Shown: positions 18,955-26,360, counted from the stretch's first letter. The stretch: 42,260 nucleotides of DNA from Chloroflexota bacterium (GCA_028874365.1 JAPPJZ010000060.1:1-42260); one strand, 5' to 3'. Notes: a model not told the origin generated them from the sequence alone. Numbers and translations are program-made.

Positions 18955-19761
18955 ATGGCTGGTCTGTTGGATGGCAAGGTCGCGGTGATCACCGGCGCCG
19001 GCTCAGGCATGGGCCGGGCAACAGCGGAGTTGTTTGCAGAAGAAGGCGCTCGCGTTCTGGTCATGGATCGATGGGCGGAGCGGGCGGAGGAAGCTTCGGC
19101 CGCGATCGGCGAAGCGGCAGCTGCATTCACCGGCGACGTTTCCAAGGGCGAGGACGTCCAGGCGATGTACCAGGCCGCCGTGGATGCCTTTGGCGGAGTG
19201 AACATCATCTACAACAACGCCGGCATCGGCGGTCGCGAGGACAACGTGCGCGACTGTCCGGAGGAAGTGTTCGACGAGATTCTGGCGATCAACCTGCGCG
19301 GCGTCTGGCTGGGGATGAAATACGGCATTCCTCATCTGGAACGGGCGGGAGGCGGATCGATCATTTCCACCGCCTCCGTCGCGGGCATCTCCGGCCTGTC
19401 GGGGATCACCGCCTACTGCGCCTCCAAGGGCGGCGTGATCTCCCTGACCCGGACCGTTGCGGGTGAATTCGCCTCGTCGGGTATCCGGGTCAACTGCATC
19501 TGTCCCGGCGCGATCGCGACGCGGATCGGCGACAACTCGCCCGGTCCTGGCGACCCGGACGCCCTGGAGCGACGGCGCGAGCGCAACGCCAGAGTCCACC
19601 CGTTGGGCCGTTCCGGAGAGGGCAGCGACATCGCTCAGGCAGCGCTGTTTCTCGCGTCAGATGAGTCGTCATTCATGACCGGACAGGCGATTGTCGTTGA
19701 CGGTGGTTGGACCGCGGTCGATCAGCGCTGGTTCGACTTCACCGGCCTGGACTTCTCGTAG
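18955..19761 (+). CDS. short-chain dehydrogenase/reductase, first of three tandem paralogs
   Basis: A 268-aa classical SDR that would oxidise or reduce a hydroxyl/keto group. TGAGSGMG (13-20) binds the cofactor, and D38 at the end of the second strand favours NAD(H). NNAG is at 87-90 and the catalytic residues are S141, Y154 and K158 (YCASK). VDGGWTAVD near the C terminus is the usual SDR end, followed by an extra tail finishing in GLDFS that is also found in modified form in the next two proteins. ATG 18955 has GGGAGG upstream. TACCCT at 18902-18907 may be a -10 box. It lies downstream of the CoA-transferase pair, so a hydroxyacyl-CoA substrate is a reasonable but untested guess. Confidence 0.92.
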   Translation: MAGLLDGKVAVITGAGSGMGRATAELFAEEGARVLVMDRWAERAEEASAAIGEAAAAFTGDVSKGEDVQAMYQAAVDAFGGVNIIYNNAGIGGREDNVRDCPEEVFDEILAINLRGVWLGMKYGIPHLERAGGGSIISTASVAGISGLSGITAYCASKGGVISLTRTVAGEFASSGIRVNCICPGAIATRIGDNSPGPGDPDALERRRERNARVHPLGRSGEGSDIAQAALFLASDESSFMTGQAIVVDGGWTAVDQRWFDFTGLDFS

Positions 19762-19787
19762 AGCGGTCACGGAGAGAGGAGCAGTTC

Positions 19788-20585
19788 ATGGCTCACCGAC
19801 TTGAAGGCAAGGTCGCTGTCATCACCGGAGGCGCCTCGGGGCTGGGCGAAGCGTCCGCCAGGCTCTTCGCCTCTGAGGGCGCCAGAGTTGTGATCGCCGA
19901 CCGCAATACGTCGCGCGGACCGCAGGTCGCTGCCGAGATTGGCGATGCGGCCCGCTTCGTCGAGGCTGACGTACGCTCCGGGGAGGACGTACAGGGCATG
20001 TTTGCCGTGGCCGACGAGGCCTGGGGCCGCGTGGATGTGATCTACAACAATGCCGGCGTGGGAGGGCCCGAGGGCCGGGTGACCGAGTGTTCCGAGGAGC
20101 GCTACGACCTGATCTCGGACATCAACATCCGCGGCGTCTGGCTGGGCATGAAGTACGGGATCCCGCACCTGGAGCGTGCGGGCGGTGGATCGATCATCGT
20201 CACCGCCTCGATTGCGGCGATCACCGGCGTTGCTGGGGTGTCGGCTTACTGCGCCTCGAAGGGCGCCGTGGTCGCCATGGTTCAGGCAGCCGCGGGCGAG
20301 TGGGCCTCGAAGAACATCCGCATCAACTGCATTCTGCCGGGCAATATCGCGACCGGCCAGGGAACACGCAGCGAAGAGCAGATCGACCAGTCACGGGCGT
20401 TCATGGCGAGCTACAACCCGATCCGGCGATCGGGCGAGGCGATCGACATCGCCAATGCGGCGCTCTTTCTCGCCTCGGATGCTTCCTCGCTGATCACGGG
20501 GCAGAAGCTGGTCGTCGACGGCGGCTGGACCAGTCTCGACGACCGCTACGTCCAGGTGATGGGACCGCAGTACTCACAGGGATAG
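19788..20585 (+). CDS. short-chain dehydrogenase/reductase, second tandem paralog
   Basis: A 265-aa classical SDR in register with its neighbours: TGGASGLG at 13-20, NAD-type D38, NNAG 87-90, S141, Y154, K158. By eye it is much closer to the third SDR than to the first (both have ADRN, GEDVQGMF, DEAWGR, YCASKGAV, GQKLVVDGGWT), so the 2-3 duplication is the more recent. The tail ends YVQVMGPQYSQG. ATG 19788 is chosen for the AGGAG just upstream; the frame is open into the end of the previous gene. The gap to the previous stop is 26 bases, so the three SDRs are one transcription unit. Confidence 0.92.
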   Translation: MAHRLEGKVAVITGGASGLGEASARLFASEGARVVIADRNTSRGPQVAAEIGDAARFVEADVRSGEDVQGMFAVADEAWGRVDVIYNNAGVGGPEGRVTECSEERYDLISDINIRGVWLGMKYGIPHLERAGGGSIIVTASIAAITGVAGVSAYCASKGAVVAMVQAAAGEWASKNIRINCILPGNIATGQGTRSEEQIDQSRAFMASYNPIRRSGEAIDIANAALFLASDASSLITGQKLVVDGGWTSLDDRYVQVMGPQYSQG

Positions 20586-20598
20586 GGAGGATCGAGTT

Positions 20599-21402
20599 AT
20601 GGCCGATCGATTGACGGGCAAGGTGGCAGTGATCACCGGCGGGGCGTCCGGTATCGGCGAGGCGACGGCGCGGCTCTTTGCCTCCGAAGGAGCGAGAGTC
20701 CTGATCGCTGACCGGAATGCGGAGCGAGGACCATGGATCGCTTCAGACATCGGCGACGCGGCGTTGTACGTCGAAACCGATGTGCGCAACGGCGAGGACG
20801 TGCAGGGTATGTTCTCGGCTGCCGATGAGGCCTGGGGCCGGATCGACGTGATCTACAACAACGCCGGCGTCGGGCCGCCCGAGGGCAGCGTTATCGAGTG
20901 TCCCGAGGAACGCTACGACCTGGTCTCGGACGTCAACATCCGCGGGGTCTGGCTTGGGATGAAGCACGGCATTCCGCATCTCGAGCGCGCCGGTGGTGGG
21001 TCGATCATTGCGACCGCCTCGGTCGCCGGTCTCGTCGGCCTGGCCGGGATGGCGGCGTATTGCGCATCCAAGGGCGCGGTGATCGCCATGGTGCAGGCCG
21101 CGGCCGGCGAGTGGGCATCCAAGGGCATCCGGATCAACTGCATCTGCCCAGGCGGGATCGCGACCGGTCAGGGCTGGCTGAGCGAAGAGCGGGTCGAGCA
21201 ATCGAGACAGAACTGGGCGAAGATGCACCCGATCGGAAGATCAGGTGAAGCGAGCGACATCGCCAATGCGGCGCTGTTCCTGGCGTCGGACGCCTCGGCG
21301 CTGATCACCGGACAGAAGCTGGTCGTCGATGGCGGCTGGACCGGGCCCGACGCCCGCTACAACCAGATCACCGGCCGCGACTGGAGCCAGCCACGCGGCT
21401 GA
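20599..21402 (+). CDS. short-chain dehydrogenase/reductase, third tandem paralog
   Basis: A 267-aa classical SDR with the same landmarks as its two neighbours (TGGASGIG 13-20, D38, NNAG 87-90, S141, Y154, K158) and a tail ending GRDWSQPRG. GGGAGG lies upstream of ATG 20599, 13 bases after the previous stop. The tail after VDGGWT differs in each of the three copies, and the stretch before it (GWLSEERVEQSRQN here) also varies. That stretch forms part of the substrate lid in classical SDRs, so the copies may have different substrates or form mixed tetramers. The next gene is convergent, 13 bases downstream. Confidence 0.92.
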   Translation: MADRLTGKVAVITGGASGIGEATARLFASEGARVLIADRNAERGPWIASDIGDAALYVETDVRNGEDVQGMFSAADEAWGRIDVIYNNAGVGPPEGSVIECPEERYDLVSDVNIRGVWLGMKHGIPHLERAGGGSIIATASVAGLVGLAGMAAYCASKGAVIAMVQAAAGEWASKGIRINCICPGGIATGQGWLSEERVEQSRQNWAKMHPIGRSGEASDIANAALFLASDASALITGQKLVVDGGWTGPDARYNQITGRDWSQPRG

Positions 21403-21415
21403 GCCGAACCCAGTT

Positions 21416-21853
21416 TCAGTAGCTACCCGATGCCGACCAGCGCGTGACGCGGTCGGGTGTGAGCTTGAGCAACGGCCGCTCCTCAAGCGACATCGATTGA
21501 TACTGCGTGTACTTGGCTCGTAGCGCAGCAATGACCCCTGCAGCCTCCTCCGTGTCCCACTCCGATGGCCAGAGTACGTCGGCCGGACCACGCAACAGGA
21601 TCCACCAGAGCCGATTCCAGTCGTCGTCGTAGTGGTCGACCATCAGCGCGAACTTCGGGTTTGACTCGATGTTGGTCAACCGTCGTAGCCGAAGCGTCGT
21701 CTTGGGCTTCTCATCGATGGCGATGTAGACGGAGTCTCCGATGATCTGGAAGACCACCGGTTGCAAGTGAGGGTCGGCAGTCGGAGAGGCTGTGGACAGA
21801 TAACCGTGACGCGCGGTCTCAAGAGTCGTGCGGACGTCGTCGAGGGATGCCAT
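21416..21853 (-). CDS. PPOX-class F420-dependent protein (Rv0121/TIGR03668-like)
   Basis: A 145-aa split-barrel flavin/deazaflavin-binding protein of the pyridoxamine-5'-phosphate-oxidase fold. GYLSTASPTADPHLQPVVFQI is the first barrel block (shown here in order, with DPHLQPV contacting the cofactor in relatives). IAIDEKPKTTLRLRRLTNI is the hallmark of the probable F420-dependent branch related to Rv0121. DHYDDDWNRLWWILLRG and a C-terminal TRWSASGSY follow. It probably uses F420H2 to reduce an unknown substrate. No F420 synthesis gene is in the window. The start lacks a clear ribosome-binding site. It is divergent from the pterin dehydratase gene, with AT-rich CTACCTATACT between them. Confidence 0.85.
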   Translation of the reverse strand: MASLDDVRTTLETARHGYLSTASPTADPHLQPVVFQIIGDSVYIAIDEKPKTTLRLRRLTNIESNPKFALMVDHYDDDWNRLWWILLRGPADVLWPSEWDTEEAAGVIAALRAKYTQYQSMSLEERPLLKLTPDRVTRWSASGSY

Positions 21854-21905
21854 CGGCTACCTATACTCGCGGCACGTCCACCGTGAAGTCCCAGGGGAGG
21901 TTGTC

Positions 21906-22196
21906 ATGCCCGAGCGACGCAAGCTTGATGATTCCGAGATTAGCGGTCGGCTGTCCGAGATACCCGGCTGGGCCTACGACGACGGCTCGCTGACCCGCGA
22001 ATTCCAGTTCGACAACTTCGTGGCCGCCTTCGGGTTTATGTCGTCAGTGGCGCTCCTGGCCGAGAAACTCGATCACCATCCCAACTGGTCGAACGTGTAC
22101 AACACGGTCTCGATCGCGCTCAACACTCACGATGCCGGCGGCGTCACCGACTTCGACTTCGTCCTGGCCGGACAGATCAACGACGCGGCGGGTTAG
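21906..22196 (+). CDS. pterin-4a-carbinolamine dehydratase
   Basis: A 96-aa 4a-hydroxytetrahydrobiopterin dehydratase (PCD/DCoH, PhhB-like). It dehydrates the carbinolamine formed by pterin-dependent hydroxylases. The signature EKLDHHPNW gives H57, H58 and P59, and NTHDAGGVTDFD supplies H75 and the following turn; both are needed for activity. Length is typical. ATG 21906 has GGGGAGG upstream. TATACT at 21862-21867 is a plausible -10. No aromatic amino-acid hydroxylase gene is nearby, so it may serve molybdopterin or another pterin, as proposed for orphan bacterial members. Its stop overlaps the convergent dehydratase stop by 4 bases. Confidence 0.95.
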   Translation: MPERRKLDDSEISGRLSEIPGWAYDDGSLTREFQFDNFVAAFGFMSSVALLAEKLDHHPNWSNVYNTVSIALNTHDAGGVTDFDFVLAGQINDAAG

Positions 22197-23167
22197 TCGG
22201 CCAACCAGTCGACGAGTTGCTCCCGGGTGGCGTTGGCGCCACTGATCACGATCACCACCCGTTTGCCGATGAGCCGATCCCGCTCCTGTTCAGCAGCGGC
22301 GACCGCGACCGCGCCGGACGGTTCCGCCATCACGTGCTGCATGTCCCAGAGCAGCCTCGTTGCTTCGAGGATTTGTGAGTCGTCAACGAGGATGAAGTCG
22401 TTCAGGCGATGCTGCAGGATCTCGATGGCGAACGGAAATGGCGTGCCGGTGGCAAGGCCCTCCGCGATGCTTCGATTGGGTCGGTCTTCGATCGTTCCGG
22501 AGCGCCAGGCGTCGTGGGCGGCGGGAGACTGAGCTGACTGCGCGGCCCAGATCTCAGCGGAATGGCCCAGCCCGTCCCGGACGGTGACCCAGCCGCTCGA
22601 GCCGGTGCCGCCGCCCAGCGGCAGCAGGACAAGATCGGTCTGCGGCTGCTGGTCCTCCAGCACCTCCAGTGCGGCCGTTCCGACTCCGGCGATCAGCTTC
22701 GGCTCCTCGACCGGTTCGACGTAGCGAGCGCCGCGCTCTACGGCGTACTCCTCGGCCTTGCGGCGTGATTCGTCGAAGCGCTCGCCTATCAGCTCGACCT
22801 TGCCGCCGAGCCGCTCGATCGCCGCGATCTTGTCCGCGTTGGCATCGGTCGGCATGAAGATCGTCGCCTCGGCGCCAATCGACGCGGCTCCGAAGGCGAT
22901 TGATTGCCCGTGATTGCCGGTTGACGACGTGACGAGACCTCGCTCCAGTTCGTCTGCTGAGAGTTGCGACGCGAAGTACACGCCGCCACGCACCTTGAAT
23001 GCGGAAGTCGGTGTCATGCATTCCAGCTTGAGCGAGACGTGCGCATCCCACCGTTCGGATAACCCCGGGCTATGAACCAGCGGCGTCGGGAGCGAGAGTG
23101 TGCGGCGGATGATCTCGCGCGCTCGGCGAACGTCCTCAAGCGTGGGCGGAATGAGCTTGGCGCTCAC
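22193..23167 (-). CDS. threonine/serine dehydratase-like PLP enzyme
   Basis: A 324-aa fold-type II PLP enzyme, similar to catabolic threonine dehydratase or serine racemase/dehydratase. It probably eliminates ammonia from a hydroxy amino acid to give a keto acid. LECMTPTSAFKVRGG holds the Schiff-base Lys (SAFK), SSTGNHGQSIA is the substrate loop and LPLGGGTGSSGW binds the PLP phosphate. The C-terminal VIVISGANAT replaces the usual SGGN. There is no ACT regulatory domain, so it is the short catabolic form. EutB-like hydroxyectoine dehydratases are another possibility. The start is GTG at 23167, overlapping the stop of the DinB gene as GTGA. Confidence 0.88.
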   Translation of the reverse strand: MSAKLIPPTLEDVRRAREIIRRTLSLPTPLVHSPGLSERWDAHVSLKLECMTPTSAFKVRGGVYFASQLSADELERGLVTSSTGNHGQSIAFGAASIGAEATIFMPTDANADKIAAIERLGGKVELIGERFDESRRKAEEYAVERGARYVEPVEEPKLIAGVGTAALEVLEDQQPQTDLVLLPLGGGTGSSGWVTVRDGLGHSAEIWAAQSAQSPAAHDAWRSGTIEDRPNRSIAEGLATGTPFPFAIEILQHRLNDFILVDDSQILEATRLLWDMQHVMAEPSGAVAVAAAEQERDRLIGKRVVIVISGANATREQLVDWLAD

Positions 23168-23706
23168 GAGCGGTACTTCGCGATCTGCTCAGGCTGGCGC
23201 TCGGCGATCGTCTCAGCGGAGCGGAAGTAGATGTCGGGCGGATTCCAACCGTTGAGTCCGGCGTAGGTGTCGATTTGCGAGCGGTGGTGGATGTCGTGCT
23301 CCATCATCATCAGCAGCAGACGCCAGCCGCTGAGCGTGGCTCCGGGCGTGTCGATCATCTCGATCTGCCGGGACAATCCATCGGGGCCGACTTCGGTCAC
23401 GAGACGGCTGAACTCGTCGAAACTCGCATCGAGTGCAGGCGCCCAGAGGTCGGGGCTGCTGACATCGGGTGGCTCGGGTGAGATCCAGCCCTGGCGCCGG
23501 TAGGCGCTGGCGAAGTAGAGCCGTGAGCCGCACATGTGGCCGATCAGCTTGTTGATTGACCAGGCCCCTTCTCCCGCTAACTTGGCGCCCTCGCCGCCGA
23601 CCGGCGTCCAGCCGTCCGCCTCAGGCGGCAACGCGGTCACATCGCGGACGGCGCGGCGGTTGACCGATCGGAAGTAGCGAAGGAAGCCGTCGATATCGGT
23701 GAACAT
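23164..23706 (-). CDS. DinB-superfamily protein
   Basis: A 180-aa protein with the DinB_2 helical bundle. AWSINKLIGHMCGSRLYF carries the first metal-type His and MMMEHDIHHRSQIDTYAGL the second pair, the usual three-His arrangement. It may be a thiol-dependent transferase; the true function is unknown. ATG 23706 has GGAG upstream. It is coupled by a 4-base overlap to the dehydratase gene and follows the SRAP gene by 14 bases, so SRAP, DinB and dehydratase could be one transcript. It is only distantly similar to the DinB protein at 8256-8792. Confidence 0.82.
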   Translation of the reverse strand: MFTDIDGFLRYFRSVNRRAVRDVTALPPEADGWTPVGGEGAKLAGEGAWSINKLIGHMCGSRLYFASAYRRQGWISPEPPDVSSPDLWAPALDASFDEFSRLVTEVGPDGLSRQIEMIDTPGATLSGWRLLLMMMEHDIHHRSQIDTYAGLNGWNPPDIYFRSAETIAERQPEQIAKYRS

Positions 23707-23720
23707 GTGGCGCTCCAGGG

Positions 23721-24425
23721 TTACGAGAGGTCGAGCCTCGGCTGTTCTTCGGGCTCCAGCAAGCTGGGGTCATCGTGCTTGACCGAGTTCACGCGAGTGG
23801 AAACCGGCTGGGCGATGAACGCATCGTCGGGAGGGATGTCCAGCAGAGGCAGTAGTGACTCGCTGTCACGGTTGCCGGCGTCGAGCCAGGCTTCTTGACG
23901 ATCGGCCGGCAACACAACCGGCATCCGCGGGTAGATGCTGGCCAATGCGTCGGTTGCGTCCATTGTGAGAATTGTGAAGGTCAGTGTCGGGCGGTCCGGT
24001 TCGGGATGCCAGATGTCGTAGAGGCCGGCGAAGAGGAAGGGTTCGCGATCGGCGCGGTGGATCCAGTGCGGCTGGCGCTCATTCTTCGGCCCGCTCCATT
24101 CGTACCAGCCGTCAGCCGGCACCAGGCATCGCTGGCGCTTGAACGGCCGGGCGTAGGCGCGGGACTCGGCAACGGTCTCGGAGCGCGCGTTGATTTGCCG
24201 CGCGGCGCGCTTGGCGTCCCTGGCCCAGGCATTGACCAGTCCCCAACGCGCCGGTTGGACCAGGAGCGCTTCGCGGTCCGCGAGAATGATGGGATGCAGT
24301 TGGGTTGGGGCGATGTTGAAGCGCGGCACGATGGAGAAGTAGTCGAACGAGACCTCGATCCCGTACTTCAGCATGTTTTCGACTAACTGCTGCTGTTCGA
24401 CGGTGAGCGTGAATCGTCCGCACAT
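23721..24425 (-). CDS. SRAP (YedK/HMCES-type) abasic-site protein
   Basis: A 234-aa SOS-response-associated peptidase family protein. Relatives form a reversible thiazolidine crosslink with abasic sites in single-stranded DNA through Cys2 after Met removal. The start at 24425 is fixed by MCGRF, since Cys2 must be at the N terminus. N79 in INARSET and E109 in GWYEW match N75 and E105 of YedK with the same 30-residue spacing. The third active-site residue, His160 in YedK (IHxRMP), is Tyr165 here (SIYPRMPVVLP). Length is normal. There is no ribosome-binding site, but TACACT lies 6 nt upstream. Family certain; whether release of the crosslink is altered is open. Confidence 0.93.
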   Translation of the reverse strand: MCGRFTLTVEQQQLVENMLKYGIEVSFDYFSIVPRFNIAPTQLHPIILADREALLVQPARWGLVNAWARDAKRAARQINARSETVAESRAYARPFKRQRCLVPADGWYEWSGPKNERQPHWIHRADREPFLFAGLYDIWHPEPDRPTLTFTILTMDATDALASIYPRMPVVLPADRQEAWLDAGNRDSESLLPLLDIPPDDAFIAQPVSTRVNSVKHDDPSLLEPEEQPRLDLS

Positions 24426-24431
24426 GAGGTC

Positions 24432-24437
24432 AGTGTA
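24432..24437 (-). promoter_or_regulatory. TANNNT -10 box for a leaderless-type SRAP start
   Basis: On the minus strand TACACT-GACCTC-ATG puts the hexamer 6 nt before the start codon, whose position is independently fixed by the required Cys2. No Shine-Dalgarno is present. This is the cleanest of the six leaderless-type sites. I see no SOS-box-like palindrome nearby. Confidence 0.5.
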
Positions 24438-24527
24438 GGCAGGTGGGGGCTTAGCATTGAGCAGACATTGTTCGCTCGACACACCAAGTGAGTTGCTCAC
24501 TCGGCGACCTTGAGGAAAGGCTCAACC

Positions 24528-25343
24528 ATGTCAGAATCCAACGGCGAGGCGACGGTCATTCTCGACAAGCGCGACGACGGCGTCGCCCTGATTACGTTGA
24601 ATCGACCGGAACGCCTGAACGCGTTCGGCGACGACTTGCTGCAACGACTGACCGAGGCATTGGTCGACTGCGAGGACGACCCGCACGTGCGCTGTGTCGC
24701 GCTGACCGGCGCAGGACGCGGATTCTCCGCCGGAGCGGACATCAACAACATGGGGCGGCGCTCCGACGGTCCGCCGCCGGGACCCGGCGTGGTCAACCGG
24801 CGCAGTCATCGCAGTCAGCAGCAGACCTCGGGCATGCTGCATGAGATGGGCACGCCGACCGTGTCACTGGTCAACGGTCCGGCCGCGGGCGGCGGGCTGG
24901 GCCTGTGCCTGGCGACCGACTTCCGCATCGCATCCGACCGCGCACGCTTCGTGACTGCATTTCGCAACATCGGCGTCTCGGGCGACTACGGCGTGGCCTG
25001 GTTCCTGAACCAGATGGTGGGGATCACCCGCGCGCGTGAACTGCTGATGCTTGACCGGCGGATCAACGCGGATGAGGCCGAAGCACTGGGCATCGTGACG
25101 AAGGTCGTGCCGCACGACGAGCTGTTGTCTGAGGGGCTGGCATTCTGCCGCGAACTGGCGCAGGGCCCGACTGCGGTGCTGTCGATGATGAAGTGGACGC
25201 TGAACTATGCGGCGACATCGAGCTTGAGTGATTCGCTGTACCAGGAGGGATCGCACGTAATGCTGTCCTTCACCGGCGAAGACAACAAGGAGGCGGCTCG
25301 GGCGTTCCTCGAGAAGCGCCAGCCGAACTTCGTGGGTCGATAG
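24528..25343 (+). CDS. enoyl-CoA hydratase/isomerase (PaaG-like)
   Basis: A 271-aa crotonase-fold enzyme acting on acyl-CoA thioesters. FSAGADINNMG (66-76) and PAAGGGLGLCLATD (118-131) form the oxyanion hole. The hydratase Glu at the E144 position is absent. D153 in IGVSGDYGVAWFL lies at the position of the catalytic Asp of PaaG and related enoyl-CoA isomerases, so double-bond or ring isomerisation is more likely than hydration. ATG 24528 has AGGAAAGG upstream; the open frame extends 6 codons further. It stands alone on the plus strand, divergent from the SRAP gene. A GC hairpin 28 bases after its stop may end transcription. Confidence 0.88.
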   Translation: MSESNGEATVILDKRDDGVALITLNRPERLNAFGDDLLQRLTEALVDCEDDPHVRCVALTGAGRGFSAGADINNMGRRSDGPPPGPGVVNRRSHRSQQQTSGMLHEMGTPTVSLVNGPAAGGGLGLCLATDFRIASDRARFVTAFRNIGVSGDYGVAWFLNQMVGITRARELLMLDRRINADEAEALGIVTKVVPHDELLSEGLAFCRELAQGPTAVLSMMKWTLNYAATSSLSDSLYQEGSHVMLSFTGEDNKEAARAFLEKRQPNFVGR

Positions 25344-25370
25344 GGTCGAGTGATCGAGCAGATAAACCGA

Positions 25371-25395
25371 ACCCCCGGACGTGATGTCCGGGGGT
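25371..25395. terminator. strong GC hairpin, possible bidirectional terminator
   Basis: A perfect 10-bp stem ACCCCCGGAC / GTCCGGGGGT around GTGAT. It lies 28 bases after the enoyl-CoA hydratase stop on the plus strand. On the minus strand it is followed by TTCGGTTTAT, a modest T-rich tail, about 185 bases past the c-di-AMP riboswitch. It could stop transcription from both sides. Confidence 0.55.
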
Positions 25396-25580
25396 CGGCC
25401 AGGAAGGACGGGGCCGGGCGAGCGAGAAACCCGTGCCCCTGAGTGCGCCAGGCGGTCGCTCCCGGCGTTACTCCTACGTTCGCGGCCGATCACTGCCTTA
25501 CGACAGTTGGGCGAACCGGTGGAGTCGTGCTCAAGACACGGGTTCTTGAATCGCGCGCTGGAGCGTGAACTCCGACGCGC
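25396..25580 (-). other. non-coding stretch downstream of the riboswitch
   Basis: This is the sequence a transcript from the c-di-AMP riboswitch would enter before the hairpin at 25371-25395. No frame gives a credible protein: the first ATG after the aptamer opens only 17 codons, and the GTG frame from 25493 is just antisense to the hydratase gene. A small hairpin (TCAAGA/TCTTGA, 25531-25549) and several GC-rich complementary words suggest structured RNA. AGGAG occurs once without a usable start after it. Confidence 0.4.
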
Positions 25581-25735
25581 ATCTCCCTCGGTCGCCTACG
25601 GGGTTAGCTGACGGGTTCGGCGCGAAGGAGTGCGCCGTGCGGTTCCTGTTCAGTCAGGAAACGCATTCACCCCAAGTGTTGGGTCCCCCGCTCCCTGCTC
25701 GGCTGTTGGGCTGTACAGGGATTCGGCCCCAATAT
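25581..25735 (-). ncRNA. cyclic di-AMP riboswitch (ydaO-yuaA type)
   Basis: Read on the minus strand, the conserved blocks of the ydaO/yuaA aptamer occur in order: GCCGAATCC, GGAGCGGGGGACCCA, TTGGGGTGAAT, CAGGAACCGCA, then GAACCCGTCAGCTAACC followed by CCGTAGGC and GAGGGAG. These match the T. tengcongensis and B. subtilis aptamers as I remember them. Such RNAs bind c-di-AMP and usually switch off cell-wall hydrolase, osmolyte or potassium transport genes. Here the downstream strand carries no gene before a convergent hydratase gene ends. The 140 bases upstream, after the 65-aa gene, include TACGCT as a possible -10. The 5' boundary is approximate. The rest of the 25344-25869 interval is non-coding. 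Confidence 0.88.
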
Positions 25736-25869
25736 TCAGTTGTGTGACCAAGCGTAGCCAGTTGCGGACGCAATTGCCACTGCCGCCCGTCGACTGTTAA
25801 GCGAATGTGAATCCGGGAGAAGGCGATTCTCGCGTCTGCCCGCGGGAGAGCGGGGACGAACCTTGTCGG

Positions 25870-26067
25870 TCAAGGTTTGCAGCCCATTGCGAGGAGTTCC
25901 TTGCGCAGATCGTTGATCTGGTCGTAGATGCGGCGCAGCTCGGGATTTGGGCGTCCGAGGGGTCCGTCGCCAGGTTGCGGCGGCAACTTGCCGGGCATGT
26001 CATCGGCGAGTCTGTTCAAGCGGGCTCGCTCCACGCGGATCTCTTCACAGCGTGCATCGTCGGCCAT
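25870..26067 (-). CDS. 65-aa charged helical protein of unknown function
   Basis: I do not recognise it. The sequence is dominated by charged helix: an N-terminal stretch ending in RLNRLADDMPG, a Pro/Gly-rich centre (PPQPGDGPLGRPNP) and a second helix RRIYDQINDLRKELLAMG. That pattern suits a helical hairpin or small coiled coil. No membrane segment or Cys pairs are visible (two single Cys). AGGAG lies 8 nt before ATG 26067, so translation is likely. It starts 11 bases after the 93-aa gene's stop and probably shares its transcript. The riboswitch lies 135 bases downstream on the same strand. Confidence 0.6.
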   Translation of the reverse strand: MADDARCEEIRVERARLNRLADDMPGKLPPQPGDGPLGRPNPELRRIYDQINDLRKELLAMGCKP

Positions 26068-26078
26068 CTTCGGAACTC

Positions 26079-26360
26079 CTAGGTGCTTCGTTCTCTGTGC
26101 GCGCTGTCCAGCGCCTCAGCCTCGATTCGAGACAATGCTACGCGCGATGTCAGCTCGAGGCCGAGCTCCGACGCTTCGCGGCCGATGCGAAAGAGGGAGA
26201 GATCATCGGGCGTCTCAATGGTCAGCGACAGTCCATCCTCGAGCTGCAAGACCTGCACGACCTGACCGCCGGTGCGCTGGACGATCGTATCCAGCGATTC
26301 AAGCACCTGGCTTAGAGGCTGCACAGCATCCCAGCTGGCATCTGAGAGATACATCGGCAT
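26079..26360 (-). CDS. 93-aa protein of unknown function
   Basis: Not recognised. The protein is soluble, alternating helix-prone (PLSQVLESLDTIVQ, SRIEAEALDSAHRE) and strand-prone (QVVQVLQLEDGLSLTIE) segments, with no signal or motif. ATG 26360 has no ribosome-binding site but has TACGAT 7 nt upstream; an in-frame ATG at 26354 is the alternative. It is divergent from the 3-hydroxyisobutyrate-type dehydrogenase gene with 44 bases between, and is followed closely by the 65-aa gene. Confidence 0.55.
   Translation of the reverse strand: MPMYLSDASWDAVQPLSQVLESLDTIVQRTGGQVVQVLQLEDGLSLTIETPDDLSLFRIGREASELGLELTSRVALSRIEAEALDSAHRERST

Noticed and set aside
17349-19208. 619-aa open frame on the minus strand
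   Set aside because: It is antisense to the CoA-transferase and SDR genes, Arg/His-rich with no protein family features; it arises from GC-rich codon bias.
24864-25493. 209-aa minus-strand frame as the possible riboswitch target gene
   Set aside because: It starts at a GTG after the aptamer but runs entirely antisense into the enoyl-CoA hydratase gene, has no ribosome-binding site and does not look like a protein.
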